A DNA stretch of 64,000 nt from Cristatella mucedo. Taxonomy: Eukaryota > Bryozoa > Phylactolaemata > Cristatellidae. A model generated the notes under the pieces. That model was not told the DNA's origin and did not search any database. It saw only the letters and a program-made list of their open reading frames with translations. The translations under genes were made by a program, and so were the position numbers. Position 1 is the stretch's first letter; every line of letters starts with the position of its first letter. Shown piece by piece: positions 1-12,422 of the stretch. The stretch is taken from positions 1 through 64,000 of the forward strand of contig WPIO01000069.1 of NCBI GenBank assembly GCA_009760855.2, read 5' to 3'.

Positions 1-414
1 CTGGCTCCTCATTAAGCAGAGATGTCCCTTGGCTTCATAGTCATGGAACTTACTTTAGCTTCCTTCATTATGTTGCCCCTGCCTAACTATCTGAAATAAT
101 TGCTTCCCAGGCTTTGCATTTTACTTGATCTCATCCACTGGATCTGGCCACCAAGTTGTACCTCTAAACCTTTTTAAGACCCATTGCCTTCGGTTCTTAT
201 GCAACACGAGCCTGGACTCACCGCTGGCTGACATCACAAGATATTCTGACTTGGAGGCTAAGAGACCACCAGTTCTTAGCAGCATTGGCATGGTCGCGAT
301 CAATTGTTGCATGCCATAGCCACTGAGTGGTTGACGACCTTCTTTTCCAGTATCTTTGAAGTGGCCAGAAAGAGTTCTCTTGATGTGTGATGCAAATGTT
401 TTGTTATCATTGTT

Positions 415-480
415 TTGGGCTCGAGCCCTGTGGCATATGTGGAGCGCCTGAATAGAGATCAAGCTCTCTTAGGGGGCTAG
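415..480 (+). mobile_element. SINE2 3' part
   Basis: GGGCTCGAGCCCTGTGGCAT, then GGAGCGCCTGAATAGAGATC. Confidence 0.7.
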
Positions 481-929
481 ACAAAAGAATTTTAATTCGC
501 TGTGATGATGCAATGGAATATCGAGAGGATTGGCGATATTGTGTGCCATTGTATTTCCGACAGCTAAAAGTTATATATATGCCCGCTTGTATGCCAGAAG
601 AACGAATAAGATCAGCTCGGTGCTCACGTTAGACCTCGGTCTCGGGTCCCGCAAGGAAATGTCGATCCTCTTATCGTACAGTCGGTCTAGATGAAGGGGA
701 CTGCAGTGACGTCTTGTCACAAGGGAAAAAAGCTGCTTCTACCGGCTAACTGGTGGCAGATGCAGGACAGCTACTGCCGACTAAAATTATTTCAACAAGG
801 AACGGGTTAGAAGGGCTGCGGTTGGGCAAAACCTTGAGCTTGCAAGAGGTTAGCCAATCGAAAGGAGGTTAGGGCAGCCACTTTACTTGTACAATGGACA
901 GAATCTCTAATAGTGATAGAAGTAATAGT
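481..929. other. unassigned intron sequence
   Basis: Upstream of the first visible CXXC1 exon. No gene, repeat family or RNA recognised. 121-462 holds a 113-codon minus-strand frame that I could not identify. Confidence 0.4.
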
Positions 930-1120
930 GTAATGTAATGCATCTCTCTGTGTAACTCCACAATGACTATGTGGTAGTTATGCAGGACAGCTTTGTATAG
1001 CGCTCTCACAGCCTAAGCAGCTTTCGGTTTGCATACGGTAGCCAACAGACTTCATCTCGCTCAACAAAGAGAAAGAGGGAAGCAGAGCAGAGTCAAGAGA
1101 GCAGTTGAAGTTAGCTCTTT
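930..1120 (-). mobile_element. LINE B 3' end
   Basis: TAATGTAATG tail, ACTCCACAATGACTATGTGG and the CTTTCGGTTTGCATACGGTA segment in reverse, as in all LINE B 3' ends. Confidence 0.8.
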
Positions 1121-1333
1121 GTGGCTCACTGGCTCAGATTTATGCCCCATCGGAGCATAACTCAATTTTGCGGATAGCGAATATGACGATCTGGCGTCCA
1201 TATGTAGTTTTTGGCGGATAAAAACTTAGACGTCTGCTTTTGAGTGCTCAGGTTGTGCGTGCTCATCATCGGTTACACTGGTGTGTCCCCTGTCGTCACC
1301 CCCTATGAGCATGCATTCTCGTTTTGTCTTCAG

Positions 1334-1434
1334 AGGTTGTGACAGTTGCAATGAATGGTATCACGGATCATGCATCAAACTGTCGGAGCGAGCCGCCAAG
1401 AACATCCGCAAGTTCTTCTGCTCCCGCTGCAGAG
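1334..1434 (+). CDS. CXXC1: CXXC1/CFP1 exon: second half of PHD finger
   Basis: This exon encodes the C-terminal half of a PHD zinc finger. The motif GCDSCNEWYHGSC followed by FFCSRC supplies the Cys-Cys-His-Cys-Cys-Cys ligands and the WYHG core expected of CFP1/Spp1, whose PHD reads H3K4me3. The acceptor is ...GTCTTCAG and the donor is CAGAG|GTACGC. It ends in phase 1, and the split codon is completed by the exon at 3715 as GAG. The N-terminal PHD cysteines are not found upstream, so at least one 5' exon lies outside the window. The apparent ATG at 1281 is intronic read-through and not a start. Confidence 0.9.
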
Positions 1435-1951
1435 GTACGCTGAACTACTTGCGCATTCTTGTCGCTTCGCTGGTCACGGGCGCCCTGCAAGTGAATAGCT
1501 CAAATTCGCTTGATTTTTAAATCAGCAGATGCTTGCATGCATCTAAATCCTTGAACTCACTGCTTACTGACATTAAGACTTCTCCTTTATTGGCAAGCTT
1601 TGAGAAAGAGCTAAAAACATGCACGTTTGTCACAGCCTGTGCTTGATCAGTTTGGATTCTCTGCAATGTGCTTACAAATGCTGAACGAATGATCGCCTAC
1701 CAATTAAAATGCTTCTTTGCGGCATATGTGAAGTACCCAGAAAGGGTTTGAGATATCTGACGATGCCGTGTAATTTTTTGTGGATTTTACTACCATACAT
1801 TTTTAACTTAGCTGTGGGTATATCAGTGTGGAAAGGTGTGTATACAAATTTTTCCCACCTGGATTGAATTGAAGATGACCTGACTTTATAAAACTTACAG
1901 ATCACCTGACCCTGACCCAGAGAGGCATGTCCTCTGTTCACAATAAATCTC

Positions 1952-2113
<162 letters not shown>

Positions 2114-2509
2114 CTGGTACAGTTATAAGGCCTTTGCCAGCACTGACAACGGTACCGGTTTCTTTGGTTGAGCTGGCATACCGAAAGTGGGCCAGTGCTG
2201 TACACAAGTAATGGTCGAACCATCAGCAAAATGTGTATGGCTTCTGAAGGATGAAGGCAATATCGTGTCATCTTTAGAGAGTTGAGGCCCAGATTTTTGA
2301 AGTCAGAGGTCACAGACTCTCGTCTTTAATGCATGGCATCCTAGCAAAGGTCGCTGCTGGCACTCTCAAACACAACGTCAAGCTCTAGTGTTTGTTCCTT
2401 TTGTAGCCCCCCTTGTGCTGGTAAGAAAGGAGAGCTTGGCTTATTGTGTCGTGGCACAGCCAGAGCATTTATATTCACTTTAAGTTAATAAACGTAGCAC
2501 CTTGCAAGA

Positions 2510-3050
2510 GTCAAGACGAGATGTCCCCCCCAGATTTTGTGCAGATGCTACAGAGGATACGATGGCCGAGCCCACTGTGTGAGCTAGGTTTTCCTATTTC
2601 TGAGCCATGCTAGGTTTGCCCATATCTACTAATTCAGTTTTAATGACATTCAATTTGAGAAAATGTTTGCCGTCCATCTCAGCAATACATGCAGCAAGGG
2701 AGCTGTGAGAGTTTAAAGTGCTAGAAGGCAGGGAGGAATAAGGGCAGGGGTAAAGCTTGTGTCATCAGCATAGATATCAAAGCATCTGATTGCACTTGGC
2801 AGTGACATCGGCAAGAGGGAGAGTATGAATTATGAAAAGAAGTGGACCAATCACAGAGTCCTTTGGTGCCTCATATTTTACATATTTTACAATGACTGTT
2901 CCCTAGACATCAGTGCTCTGGAGTCTGCCATTGAGATATGATATAAGCTACTGCAGTGCAGTGCCAGTAATGCCCACGAAAGGTGCTAGGCCCCCCGAGG
3001 ACTTGGTGGTCAGTATTATGAAAGGCTGCCGAATTATGCAGCAACACACG
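2510..3050 (-). mobile_element. LINE A fragment, RT region, old
   Basis: The nucleotides match the minus strand of the RT region of the copy at 41.7-42.2 kb, including the segments for the YADD region and for the CACTGGCACTGC... helix, with many indels. Confidence 0.7.
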
Positions 3051-3084
3051 TGGAAAGATTCATTACCTAATATTATAATTCATT

Positions 3085-3180
3085 TGTTTATCACCCTAAG
3101 AGAACTTAATCTATTAAGGCACTTCACATTTGCCATGTTGCTCTAGCCCACGACCTCGGTCATCAAATAAATTCACCTTG
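3085..3180 (-). mobile_element. SINE2 3' part
   Basis: CACCCTAAGAGAACTTAATC, TCTAGCCCACGACCTCGGTC. Confidence 0.65.
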
Positions 3181-3236
3181 ACCTTGGTCGAGGCTAGCAC
3201 TTTATTCTCAGAAAAGAAAGGAACACTAGCTGATTT

Positions 3237-3375
3237 AGCAACCTCTTTTGTACAGCGATAGAAGAGCCTTTACGGCTATCACTACCGCTTGCAGAGGCAA
3301 TAAAGAATCACCTACTGCTGGATTCGAACTCACGAAAAGCAACCTAATGTGCCTATCACAGCTCACCTAAGGGCT
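3237..3375 (-). mobile_element. SINE1 copy
   Basis: Reverse SINE1: GAAGAGCCTTTACGGCTATC, then GGATTCGAACTC (B box complement). Confidence 0.8.
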
Positions 3376-3424
3376 TAACTAGCGTGGCATTACTATTGCC
3401 GCTGCCTAGGAATAAGTTGCTTGT

Positions 3425-3560
3425 ACTTCTTTACCCGGATTTTGGGTTCGATTCGTGTAGCAGACAATCCTTCTTAGCCTGCTGCATCTGGGGTGACAGC
3501 TGGGAAGGTTCTTCTACTGGTGAGTTATGTAAATGAAGCTGTTTGATCAGCAGGTATTTC
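3425..3560 (+). mobile_element. SINE1-like copy, diverged
   Basis: GGGTTCGATTCGTGTAGCAG B box, then AAGGTTCTTCTACTGG and GAAGCTGTTTGATCAGCAGG. Confidence 0.5.
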
Positions 3561-3714
3561 GTTTTACTTTGTCACTTTACTGTAGAAAGCCATTAATCGT
3601 GAGTATGGAAGCCAAGCTGTAATTTAATTGCAAAGCTTTTAGTGGAGAAAGGTGCACTTGTCCGGTGTTGATAGCTCGGTGGGTGTGTAATGGTGCAACG
3701 GTTCTGCCGCGCAG

Positions 3715-4271
3715 AGGCGGATCCAGCTCTGCAAATCCAGTACAAGAAAGCTCCCGATGCCGACGAGAGGTCCTCAGCTTCGGCGTCGTCGTCATCGTCA
3801 GTGGCCTACCAAGTTCATGGCCATCATCAGCAACGCCACGCAGAGAAAGAGAACGGAGCAGACGACAGGCGGCTGGAAGCAAGGGCCGTGGCCAAGAGCG
3901 GACAGCCATGCGGTGTCGATCGAAAGCCCGACCTAGGAGCTGCGGGCAGCAGCAGCTGTGTCATCGGCTGCCATCAGGCCGCCGGACGAAGGAATGACGG
4001 AGAAGCCGATGAGTCCTCTATGCTGGCAGATGCAGTGGGCGAACAGGAGAGCAAGCAGCCCTTGTCACCGCTGCCAGCGCTGCCGAGACAGACGACCATG
4101 TCGGAAGCAGACGATAGGTCTATTACCTCGTCCGAAGTGGACGAGTCGCTGACGAGCTCTGCCGATGAGACTGTGAGCGAGAGCGACAAGGATGCTGACG
4201 GGCTTGACGAAGACGAAGAGACTGCAGGAGGCGGTGGCCATCACACCGGTAGCACCAGTGGCAGCAAGCAG
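3715..4271 (+). CDS. CXXC1: CXXC1/CFP1 exon: post-PHD linker, acidic and Ser-rich
   Basis: The first residues, EADPALQIQYKK, match the conserved stretch directly after the PHD finger of CFP1 (a DPxLxIxY-type motif), which fixes frame and identity. The remaining ~170 residues are low complexity: Ser/Ala-rich, basic, then strongly acidic (SEADDRS, SESDKDADGLDEDEE), ending Gly/His/Ser-rich. The region is expected to be disordered. The acceptor is GCCGCGCAG. The donor is CAG|GTGGGTGA, leaving phase 0, which matches the CXXC exon at 10467. The linker is longer than in vertebrate CFP1. The ORF continues past the donor into intron, so the splice site rather than the stop sets the end. Confidence 0.82.
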
Positions 4272-4424
4272 GTGGGTGAACTCTTGGCACTGAAGCACAT
4301 CGACTGTGGCCGTGGCACAGGACTTGTGCTGCAGCTGTGGTGGTTGCAGCAGCACCATACGGCTGGTGCAGTGTTGTCATACCCCGAAGGTTGAAGTGCT
4401 TAAGGCCATAGGGAGGGGAGCTGA

Positions 4425-5930
4425 TGGCTAATGCTAGTAAGTTCCAGTCTGGCTTTAGAGTTAATCACTCCACATAGTCAGCATTGCTTAGGGTATACAA
4501 CGACCTCCATAGGAATGCAGACTTAGGTAGAGTGTCTCTACTTGTTTTGCTCGATCTTTCGGCAGCTTTTGATACTATCGATCACAAAGTTCTTCTAGAG
4601 TGCCTCTCATCTCGCCTGGGCATCACTAGCATTGCTCTACAATGGTTCAGATCAAATCTCAATGGGAGACTCCAGACTATTGACGTGAATAGACAAAGAT
4701 CATTCGAGGTACCTCTGAAATATGGGGTACCTCAGGGCTCCGGTCTACCTAGGTCCTGTTCTTTTCACGGTTTATTCTCTACCTCTTGCTGTGTGATTGC
4801 AAAGCACAATCTAGGCTTTGACTTCTATGCGAATGACACTCAGTTGTACCTTTGCTTTGATCCCTCCCAGCCTTCGAGCACCTCAATTTCTCTAAACTTA
4901 CTTGCTGCATGTATTGATAACATCCCCACATGGATGGCAACATATTTTTTAAAACTAAACGATGATAAAACTAACTTACTAGTTATGGACAAACTTAGTG
5001 TGATTCAGAAATTGGAATGACTGCTACTCAAAGTCGGCTCTGCCAGCATATATCCTGTTGAATCAGTGCAAAATCTAGGTGTCATGTTCCAAAGTGACCT
5101 CTCGTTAGACAACCACATAAGCTCCACATCAAGTCTGCTAACTTTCAGCTAGATAACTTTGCTAAAATTCGGGCTTGTTTAGATAAGGATACCACTTCTA
5201 AATTGGTCCATGCATTTGTGACATCCCGTCTTGACTTCTGTAACTCACTGCTTGCTGGCCCACCGGCATGTGCAATCGGGCGATTACAGCTGGTGCAAAA
5301 CTTTGCAGCTAGGCTTGTCTGTCGTGAGCGGCGCAGTTGCCACAGCATACCACTTCTCGCTGACCTGCACTGGCTACCAGTCAAGCATCGACTGTAAGTC
5401 CTTGTCGCTCACTTTTAGGTCCCTTCATTCTTTGGCTCCAGCCTATCTCTCAGATCTACTACCCCACCAGGCCAAGCATTGTACCACCTGCTTTTCGGAA
5501 TCCAACAGTCTACCAATACCTCGTACAAACCTCAAATCCTTTGGAGATTGTGCATTTAGTTCATCTGCTCCCAAAGCCCGAAACTCCCTCCGACTTGCAT
5601 CAGAACATCCCCTGACTTGACCACATGTAAACAGATCTTTAAATCACGCCTATTTAGGACAGCATTTAGTGGGTCCCCATGCGTCGTCCTTGATATGCTT
5701 ATGTGTGCTGACACTGTGCATGCTGCCACTAACCACATTTGCATGCTGACCCTGTGCATGTCACCCCTAACCATGTTATTCATTTTGTTTATCAAGCATG
5801 ATATTACTCACCATTCAATCAGGCTTCCCTTTGCAGCAAACGTGAAGCACCTAGAAAGAGATTGAGTTCTCCGAAGGCGCTTAATCAAGTGCATTATTAT
5901 TAATATTATTAGTATTGTTAATGGCTGACG
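4425..5930 (+). mobile_element. LINE A (CR1/L2-like), 5'-truncated, broken
   Basis: It encodes RT motifs (LLDLSAAFDTIDHKVLLE; GVPQGS; FYANDTQLY) and the conserved C-terminal ADLHWLPVKHR and LAPAYLSDLLPHQAKH stretches, followed by the family 3' tail (AGCACCTAGAAAGAGATTGAG) and ATT repeats. An internal TAG follows HST, the second Asp of the active site is changed (YAND) and frameshifts occur around 4745 and 5130. This is a dead copy inserted in the CXXC1 intron right after the exon ending at 4271. Confidence 0.9.
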
Positions 5931-6224
5931 CCTCCCTATAAATGTGACTAAAGAGGGGGAGGGGGCAGGGCTGCCCCAACCCAAAGTACAATCGAACGAG
6001 CCCCATCACCGAAGGTCACCCCTTAGCCCCTCCTTGGAATCTGGATAGCTCTTTCCACATGGTTACCCGACTTCTACAGAGAACTACAAAGCTTAAAAAC
6101 CTGTTGAATCTGCATGCAATCCGGATATCCTGTTCTAAAATACTTTTAATGTTGACTGTCACATTACCTCTACCGAACAGTCTGCAGACTTTCACAAGTA
6201 ATGTTGCAAATAAATTTGAACATT

Positions 6225-6600
6225 TACCGATAAGATAACAAGAGGCAAGTGGCTTTATGCATTCGTAGCTTACCGTCTAGACTTGTATTGCTCACTACCC
6301 ACAATTATTCCTGCCTGGGTAATGAGAAGCTTGTAGTTGGAGTACAACTCTGCACCCAGGTTTGCCTGTAGTGAACATCGAAGTTGCTTCGTTAGACACT
6401 TCTTACCGATCTGCAGTGGCTCCGCTCCGCACTAAGCAGCATATGACTTCAAGGTTTTTTTAATCACTTGTACATATCCTCTTGCTTCAGCTTATGTGTT
6501 GGCACTATTTCCTAATCACTCCAGGCATCGTACTAGTCTGAGTTTGTTTGAAAAGCGCTCCAAGATAACCTAAAATCCATTCAGGTTCTTTGCAGCTCGG
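6225..6600 (+). mobile_element. LINE A fragment, C-terminal region, very old
   Basis: Decayed codons still follow the LINE A C-terminal order: a LYAFVAYRLDLYCSL stretch, then ARLVC-like and LHWL-like parts, then a SRHRTSLSLFEK stretch. There are many stops. Confidence 0.55.
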
Positions 6601-7784
6601 TGCTAGAGAATCAATTCTTGATGGGGTTATTAACATGCACGGTATAAAATGTGCAAAAGCCAACAAGTATCACGTTTAGGCTAGTGTGCTGAAGAAAACA
6701 TTAAAACAACCATGGTCACCTCAGAGTAAGACCTCTGGGTTGTAAGGCGCACAGAATCATGAACAGGTAATCACGCAAAGCACTGCGGAACTAAACAAAA
6801 TGAGTTCACTGGGGAGAAGGAAAAACTGACCTGTACCGATGTGTCTTTTGGTGCAACTTTAAAGATGCTTGACTATTGTATGTGTAATCGTAGCCAAAAA
6901 AAGTTCCTACCTCCGGTACGTATGGGCTTAAGGCTCGATCACTAAAAGGTTTTGGTTTATTGTTGCGAACTGAAATGACTAAATACTGAAGAGCTGACAG
7001 GCTTTCTTTCAAGCTCATGCATGTAAAAGTACCAGACAAACAAAACTGTATTTCTCTTAGGGTTACGTTAAACGTGTCTGATTCTTTTTATCATTATAAA
7101 ACAGTTCTAGAGGCCCTTCGTAGACTTGACATGTTGTGACATGACATCTGTATGCAGATTTGAGGTTCATACTGAATATGCCTTACTTTCTGAGATGGTC
7201 CTACAAACGATGTGAGCGTTCGGTGTATACTTCCAATGTGAGTTTCCAGAGGGGCTACCATTAGTCTGCAAATGGTAAAAATGAGTGTCTGGTGAAGGGA
7301 ATTGTTTCTAGGCTGGTTTTGAGTGGCTGGACTAGAAGCATGCCTTCGCGACAAGCAACTTCGGCAAGCTCTTCATTTTGGTGCACATTTTCTCTTAGGC
7401 CTATTAGGGGGCAACATTCGTCTCATCGAGGAATGCTTCTGGCTCTTTTTCCAGAGGGACGCTACATGTATTTTTAAATGGGATTATGTGTGCCCCTCAG
7501 TTAGGCAGTGGTAGCTTCAAGCTCCACAAATGGATGTTCTAGCCTCTGTTTAGACAGTGCTTAAAACGGTGGCTGGGTAGCACATAGCTGGCTCGGATAT
7601 TCCGACTTTCTCGAAATGAGGCATTGCGCTTTTTCTTTGTAAAGGGGGTGAAGGCCTCATCTTATCGGTGCTTATTTGATAAAAAAATTGCTGCCACCTT
7701 CTAGAATTGGCTACGGTATGTTCCCAGAGGGTGCTACCAGGCCTAGATGGTTAAAATAAATTGTTTGTATTGTGTCATAAAATA
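6601..7784. other. unassigned intron sequence
   Basis: CXXC1 intron. Only short frames; one minus frame (7039-6806) holds a weak zinc-finger-like end (SLKLHQKTH) without the cysteine pair. Nothing supported. Confidence 0.4.
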
Positions 7785-7850
7785 ATTTAATCTCTATATC
7801 CAGGCGCTCCACATGGCTCGAACCCATGCCCATGGTCTTTAAAGGCAAAT
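7785..7850 (-). mobile_element. SINE2 3' part
   Basis: TTAATCTCTATATCCAGGCG, ATGGCTCGAACCCATG; directly before a SINE1. Confidence 0.6.
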
Positions 7851-7855
7851 ATCTA

Positions 7856-8012
7856 TGGTGAGCCGTGATGGCACACTTGGTAAGGCGGTTGCTTTCACGA
7901 CCCGAGGTAGTGGGTTCGATTCCTGCAGTGGGCGATTCTGTATCGCCACTGCAAGCAGCGGTGATAGCGTAAAGGCTCTTCTGTCGCTTTACAAAAAGAG
8001 GCTGTTTAATCA
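7856..8012 (+). mobile_element. SINE1 (tRNA-derived), most complete + copy
   Basis: The tRNA-like head has a B box GGTTCGATTCC at 7913-7923. The body follows (GGGCGATTCTGTATCGCCAC, AAGGCTCTTCTGTCGC) and ends GGCTGTTTAATCAGCTTGG. At least ten other copies in the window share this order. Confidence 0.85.
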
Positions 8013-8588
8013 GCTTGGATTTGTTTTATTTTTTATCTCATGCCTGAGCCAAACCATGGCTGCTAAGCAGACTTGCTTGTGGCACCGCTTTAGAGCTCTA
8101 GTTCCTAGTCAGTCTATTTCTGTGACATTTCAGGAATTGTCAACATTTTAACTCTCTCACCACTGTAGGCTGCTAAAGAGTGCCAGCCTACGAATGATAA
8201 GCATGGCTAGTCGCCTGTGGATGTTAACTTGCAGTCTAGTCGGTCCTGGTCGCTTCAGTGTGAGATCGCAGCAAGGCCAACTTATATTCAGTATATTCAT
8301 TAAATCTTTAGTCATCTCCCACAAAAGCTCAGTAAATCTCTTGGATGGCTACCATGATTCCAAGGAAGGGATGCAGTTTGACGAGGCTAGGGGGACACCA
8401 ATTACAAAGTTGAAAGTAAAGAACAAGAAGTTTTGAAATAAAAAGGTTTTAGTAGTGCTATTTTCTGAGCAGATTTCGAAGTCAAGCCTTGACCTTGGAT
8501 GACGACCGTTGAGGGCGAGGTTTGGCAGTCAAGCCAAAATCCTTGCTAGGACCTATGTCGTGCACCTGTCAGTTGGTCTGCATTGTGG

Positions 8589-9020
8589 TATTATTATTAG
8601 TATTATTAATATATTTATTATTATTATTAATATATTTATTATTATTATTAATATTATTAGCACTCAATGACAGCAAGCATAAAATGGGTAGGGGTGACTT
8701 GCACAGGGTCAGCATGTAAATGTGGTTCGTCGCAGCATGCACAGTGTCAGCACTCATAAGCACATGATGGACGAATCACAGGCACCCACTACAATGCTGT
8801 CCTAAATAGGTGTTTTTAAGTTCTTTTTAAATTTGGTCAAGTCAGGGGATGTTCTGACGCAATTTGGGAGTGAGCTCCAGGCTTTGGGAGCATATGATCT
8901 AAATGCACGGTTTCCAAAGGATTTGAGGTTTTTACGAGCTTTTGGTAAACTGTTGGATTCCGAAAAGCGGTGGTACGATGCTTGGCCTAGTGGAGGAGTA
9001 GATCTGAGATTCTAGTTGTT
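8589..9020 (-). mobile_element. LINE A 3' fragment with ATT/AATATATTT tail
   Basis: The 3' UTR and C-terminal coding region match other LINE A copies in reverse orientation (GCATGCACAGTGTCAGCA..., GTCCTAAATAGG...). The tail is an expanded ATT/ATATTT repeat at 8589-8661. Confidence 0.85.
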
Positions 9021-9623
9021 CACTCACGTGTTGTTACGGTCTCCCGGCTTTGGCCAAGGTCAGTGGGTGTCTGCCAAACTTCCACTGAGTGCTAGTGCAA
9101 CAAGACTATGTCGCACCTTCTATTAGACGAATAAAGTCTGCAAATGCCACACGAATGGTGGTGGCCATATTTGAAGGTACACCTACAATAAAGATATTCT
9201 CTACTAGCATTTGTTTCTATCATTATTATCGAGTACCATGCCCATGGGGGAGCGGAGTATTACTTCCTACCCAGCCACCGAAATCCGGGACTGTAACCAG
9301 CCATCGGTGTTGGGGTGATAAGGTTGATAAGGTCATCCAGAGAGACACCTACTGTTGGGTTTCCCAGGTTCAGCACTTACAAGTTCTCCTGGGCAAAATG
9401 TTACAGACCAAAACACTACTTCTTGATGGCCAATAGATGAAACAATTCGTTAGTATTTACCATCATTTTACAGTAGTTCCAACAGCTCTCTGCTGAGATA
9501 CATCGACCTTACTCACAGCAGGTCACTGTGGCAAAACATATGGCTGCTAACATGTCTGTATCAACGATGCCATATCGACATTCTCTTTAAACCTTGGTGG
9601 TATTTCATTATTAATTTGTATTA

Positions 9624-9661
<38 letters not shown>

Positions 9662-10261
9662 TAATAAATACATTTATTAGTAATAGATTTTGTATAACAC
9701 CAAAAGAAATTCCTTAACTTGTAGCCTATGTGTGAATAGCATAATCGCTTGCCTACATAATCCAAGGTTTGGAACTGGTTGCCATTACTCAATGGCCTGC
9801 TAAGATGGCGGTTTCATTATTTGGCTGAAGATAAGGGATCGCTTGCCCACGGCGGCCTGTGCTTAGTGTCAAGCTGCTCTGGCACCTGACCGGTAATTGA
9901 TTCACCGAGAAAGTGGCGTACAGTCAAGCAGTAGTCAATGGCAGGCTGCTTGTACCTCGGTGTTGTCGTACTCGTGCACGAGGGGCAAGGCGATGGGAGA
10001 GGGCTGTTGAACGAGGCTGCTATCGGTGGCGAATTGTTGTGGGATGCACAAGCAACTTTAGCTGGGCAAGTCTGGAGCACCTTGCTGCATGCTCTCGTGC
10101 ATGTGCGAGTGTGTGTACGTGTAGTGCCTTTAAGCTTCTCTTGGTGATTAGCACTTATAGAAGGTATTTTTGTCCCTTTAAATAACTGCTAACTAGAAAG
10201 TCTGTGTAGTTTTATAAAGGTATTTTATAGCCGGTTAGTTAGAAAACCTTGTGATAAAAAT
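9021..10261. other. unassigned intron sequence
   Basis: CXXC1 intron with a TA microsatellite at 9627. 9830-10090 is locally GC-richer. No family recognised. Confidence 0.4.
9627..9655. repeat. (TA)n microsatellite
   Basis: Uninterrupted TA run of about 29 bp in AT-rich intron sequence. Confidence 0.95.
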
Positions 10262-10437
10262 AAAAAATAGCTGATTCAACAGCCTCTTCTGTTTAGAGAC
10301 AGAAGAGCCTTTACGGTTATCACTACCGCTTGCAGTGTGCAATAAAGGATCGATCGCAGCAGGATTCGAACCCACGACCTCAGGACTGTGGTCGTGAAAA
10401 GCAGCCGCCATAACTAGTGTGCCATCACGGCTCACCT
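10262..10437 (-). mobile_element. SINE1 copy, full length
   Basis: From TAGCTGATTCAACAGCCTC to GTGCCATCACGGCTCACC, just before the CXXC exon at 10467. Confidence 0.85.
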
Positions 10438-10466
10438 ATCTACCAATAGTTTTGCTATGTTTTCAG

Positions 10467-10640
10467 AAGGATGCTCAAGGCCACGAGCACAAATCCAAAA
10501 AGTCTCAGCCCTCTTTGCCAGATGGAGGTGGTGGGCGGCAACAGAAGAGTCAGCAGAATATCAACAAATCGACGAGAAGATGCGGCACATGTGCAGCATG
10601 CCAGAACACGGAAGATTGCGGGAGGTGCGATTTCTGCAAG
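10467..10640 (+). CDS. CXXC1: CXXC1/CFP1 exon: CXXC zinc finger, first part
   Basis: The exon starts with a basic Lys/Gln-rich stretch (KDAQGHEHKSKKSQ) and ends with RRCGTCAACQNTEDCGRCDFCK, the first six zinc-binding cysteines of a CXXC domain. This domain binds unmethylated CpG DNA and recruits the SET1/COMPASS H3K4 methyltransferase to CpG-rich promoters. The acceptor is ATGTTTTCAG and the donor AAG|GTATTC. The exon is 58 codons, phase 0 at both ends. The finger is completed by the exon at 12058. Confidence 0.95.
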
Positions 10641-11084
10641 GTATTCTACCCTTGTTTTTCTAAATGGGCGTTCCTGTGCCTGACTTGACTTGTAAATGAA
10701 TCTTATTCGTTGTTGCTGACAGTGCTGGCACTAAGAAATTGGCTCCGCCGGCGTTAGTGTTTGGTTCAGTATGTGATCGTGTTCGATGTGGCTAGTACAG
10801 CAGGACAGTGGGTATAGAAATTCGTCAACAGATTTGAAGGGCTGAATTCGTATATGTTGTGGTGTAAAAGAAAAATTAGTGGAAAGAAATGAATGAAAAT
10901 GGGCTGCATTTCTACTAATGCTGGATGCATACGATTTTAAAACTATCGTTAAGGACATCGCCACATTGACTCCTGATTCTCAGGTCAGAGTAAAGTGGTG
11001 GTGTCACTATCCTCTTTATCTTTTTCTATCTGCCATGTGATTTACCTACCTTAGCTCGTCGAGGTATGGTTTCGTGGTTGCTGA

Positions 11085-11350
11085 CCTCAGGCACTATGGC
11101 TCATCCATTTCAGCGGTCCTGAGCTGCTACTTCCATGCTACTCACTGCCTGAACTGCTCTCCTGACTCTGCTATGCTTCCCACTTTCTCTTTGTTGTGTG
11201 AGATAAAGTATGTTGGCTACCGAATGCGTACCGAAAGCTGCGTAGGCGGTGAGTGCGTGCTATACAAAACTCTTCTTCGTAGCACCCACTTAGTCTTAAT
11301 GGCTTTTTGGAGTTACAGCCGAGATATATTTCATTACATTCACTACATTG
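11085..11350 (+). mobile_element. LINE B 3' end
   Basis: Ends with CGAATGCGTACCGAAAGCTG, TGGAGTTACAGCCGAGATAT and a CATTACATT-type tail. Confidence 0.82.
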
Positions 11351-12057
11351 AATTAAGCTTTATGCACATGCCGATGCATATTCGTGAATGGGTTAACTTC
11401 TTAGCTCAGTGTTGATGTCTTAGGAAAAGTTATTTTGGAATTGTTGAAGTCAATGAGCCGGGCAATAGATATCCAGCACATTTTGGCTTGTCGATCGGGA
11501 AAGTTTGGCGATTGCACTGGAAGTAAAGTTAAGCTGTTGCTATGCAAAGTCAACAATATTTAGCTCTGAAGTCTCCTTTAATTTTTTTGTTTGAATAAAT
11601 CCACCCTCGGTGAAGTTTAGTTTATCAGAAGTTTTAAAATTTCATATTAGTCAAATTCTGCCTCTGTCCTGCTGTTCTGTTCCTCCCACCAGGACCCAAG
11701 CAGACATCATGGTGGCCGTGATAAATTATGGACCTGGCTGCAAGGCATAAGTCGCCGTGGTGTCTGAACCGTACATGATGCTGCACTGTGTCCTTTTGTC
11801 CCGGCCTTTGTAATTTTATCTGTGGCTGCATATGCCTTATGTATGGGAATACATAAAATGCCTGGCCTTAGTTATCGGCCGACATCAAGTTTTTGGATAA
11901 TACTTTCGGTAGGTAATCATGAACGATGAGATTGTGTTGTAGCCGCTTGCATCAGCCAGACGGCTTATGTACCCTGCTGCTGGTACAGTTGCCGAAGTAC
12001 TCAGCTTTGATCACTGGCTCGGGGCTGCCGTTCATATGAATATCTCCTGTTTTTTAG

Positions 12058-12126
12058 GATATGAGAAAGTTTGGAGGGCCCAACAAGATACGGCAGAAGT
12101 GTCGACTTCGTCAGTGTCGAAACTAC
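12058..12126 (+). CDS. CXXC1: CXXC1/CFP1 exon: CXXC zinc finger, second part
   Basis: This 23-codon exon reads DMRKFGGPNKIRQKCRLRQC and then RNY. It contains the KFGG motif that contacts CpG and the last two zinc-binding cysteines of the CXXC domain. The acceptor is CTGTTTTTTAG and the donor TAC|GTGAGT (near consensus), phase 0 at both ends. The residues are very close to those of vertebrate CFP1, so this is the most conserved part of the gene in the window. Confidence 0.95.
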
Positions 12127-12422
12127 GTGAGTGCCGTCGCCCCCACTGTAATGCATGCCTGTTTGTACAGGGTCGCACTGCAGTTTCAACCACAGTGTGG
12201 CCTGCTGCAGCTGCATACACGATCAGCTAGTTTGGTCTACCCAGGCCCCCAGATTTTTCATGAACATCGTCTTTATTGTCGTGATCACGTAGCATAAGAG
12301 CGATTTTATGTCTCGATGTTGACTCAGGGAGCCATGCACTTTTTCTACAGCCAGTGCTTATGCATTATTGGAATGATATTGTGGGCAGCTCCTGGCATTG
12401 CATTTTCGAGCATGCATTAGCT

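Noticed and set aside
121-462. 113-codon minus ORF starting MISIQALHICHRARAQ
   Set aside because: Its start overlaps a SINE2 tail and no domain was recognised; could be an old transposon piece, but there is not enough to call.
6806-7039. minus frame ending SLKLHQKTH, zinc-finger-like
   Set aside because: The cysteine pair needed for a C2H2 finger is missing and there is no second finger.
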